The translations under genes were made by a program, and so were the position numbers. From Opitutia bacterium (GTDB lineage Bacteria; Verrucomicrobiota; Verrucomicrobiia; Opitutales; Coraliomargaritaceae), in contig DOCS01000240.1 in assembly GCA_003503355.1 (NCBI GenBank), forward strand, positions 1,670 to 8,097: 6,428 bases of DNA. Reading direction: 5' to 3'. Positions within the stretch are counted from its first letter, which is position 1; every line of letters begins with the position of its first letter. Below the pieces are notes generated by a model, which did not search any database, was not told where the DNA came from, and saw only the letters and a program-made list of their open reading frames with translations. Positions 5,707 to 6,428 of this stretch are shown here, piece by piece.

Positions 5707-6428
5707 ATGAATGCAGCAGTCATTGGAGCATCCGGCTATTCCGGAGAAGAACTCGTCCGGTTACTTTCACGCCATCCGAATGTCACGCTGGCTGCCGTAA
5801 CGTCGCGCTCGCTCGCCGGGCAGCGCGTCGCGGACATCATGCCGGCATTGCGACACCTCGTCGGCGAGCTTGAATTCACAAACTCCGACCCGACCGAACT
5901 GGCCGCCCGCAACGACTTGGATGTATTCTTCCTCGCGCTGCCGCACGGTGTGGCCTCGGAGTATGCGGATCCACTGTTCCAAGCAGGCAAAACCGTGCTC
6001 GACCTGAGCGCCGACTTTCGCCTCAACTCGACTGCACTCTATAAAGAGTACTACGGGCATGCGCACCCCGCACCGCATTTACTCAACGCCGCGCCTTACG
6101 TGATCCCCGAACTGGCGGACGACAAGTGGAAGGCCGCCTCGCTGATCGCCTGCCCGGGTTGCTACCCGACCAGCGTGCAACTGCCGCTGGTGCCGCTACT
6201 GCGCGCCGGCCTGATCAAGCCATCTGGCATCTTAATCAACAGCTACAGCGGCGTGAGCGGCGCCGGCCGTAAAGTCGCGGAGGATTTCATCTACTGCGAG
6301 CGCAATGAGAGCATGAAGGGCTACGGCATGCCGAAGCACCGACACCTCTCCGAGATCGAAGAGCAGCTTTCCAGAGCCGCATTCACCGACTGCGTGGTAC
6401 AATTCAACCCGCACCTGGCGCCGATGTC
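5707..6428 (+). CDS. argC: N-acetyl-gamma-glutamyl-phosphate reductase, 3' end missing
   Basis: The frame opens at ATG 5707 and is uninterrupted to the window edge, giving 240 residues of a protein usually about 310-350 long. ArgC reduces N-acetyl-glutamyl phosphate to the semialdehyde with NADPH, an early step of arginine synthesis in the cytoplasm. The N-terminus has the dinucleotide-binding loop GASGYSGEELVRLL (7-20). LALPHGVA (about 76-83) and LDLSADFRL (about 98-106) follow. The catalytic cysteine is C152 in ACPGCYPTS, and SYSGVSGAGR and KHRHLSEIEE (210-219) carry the conserved substrate-site residues including H211/H213. No Shine-Dalgarno sequence precedes the ATG, as for rplM and rpsI. 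In many genomes argJ and argB follow; that cannot be seen here. Confidence 0.96.
   Translation, partial: MNAAVIGASGYSGEELVRLLSRHPNVTLAAVTSRSLAGQRVADIMPALRHLVGELEFTNSDPTELAARNDLDVFFLALPHGVASEYADPLFQAGKTVLDLSADFRLNSTALYKEYYGHAHPAPHLLNAAPYVIPELADDKWKAASLIACPGCYPTSVQLPLVPLLRAGLIKPSGILINSYSGVSGAGRKVAEDFIYCERNESMKGYGMPKHRHLSEIEEQLSRAAFTDCVVQFNPHLAPM

Overview
The window is an ordinary chromosomal stretch of housekeeping genes, and I see no mobile element, CRISPR array, phage gene or defence system in it. The gene content (a transporter–acyltransferase–acyl-ligase fusion, GHMP homoserine kinase, SmpB, a short RNA polymerase omega subunit of the 'RDDYL…NVVSRR' type, and rplM–rpsI followed by argC) together with moderately high GC suggests a Gram-negative bacterium. 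My best guess is a member of the Verrucomicrobiota, perhaps the Opitutia/Puniceicoccales. That placement rests on recalled gene order and protein style, not on any comparison I could run.

Layout: bases 1-2367 (+) are the 3' part of a large membrane gene joining the last helices of a major-facilitator transporter to a PlsC acyltransferase and an AMP-forming acyl ligase, a LplT-Aas type phospholipid remodelling protein whose start lies outside the window. It converges, with a 38-base gap, on a three-gene minus-strand cluster read rpoZ (4079-3870), smpB (3796-3320), thrB (3308-2406). These encode the RNA polymerase omega subunit, the tmRNA-binding rescue factor and homoserine kinase. smpB and thrB are separated by only 11 bases. 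rpoZ and smpB are 73 bases apart with two hairpins between them.

A divergent intergenic region of about 630 bases (4080-4712) separates rpoZ from the plus-strand ribosomal operon rplM (4713-5138) and rpsI (5155-5547). Its right end holds two good overlapping sigma-70-like promoters. Its left half has a GC-rich, hairpin-prone patch with no recognised product. A strong intrinsic terminator at 5579-5623 closes the ribosomal operon, and argC (5707 to the window end), the second-to-third step enzyme of arginine synthesis, begins a new unit and runs off the edge.

The genes do not form one pathway. Translation and transcription core functions (rpoZ, smpB, rplM, rpsI) lie next to amino-acid biosynthesis (thrB, argC) and membrane lipid repair. 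The most useful annotation decisions are the TTG start of rpoZ fixed by a strong ribosome-binding site, the GTG start of smpB, the shorter start of rplM fixed by its promoter, and the reading of the first and last genes as open at the window edges.
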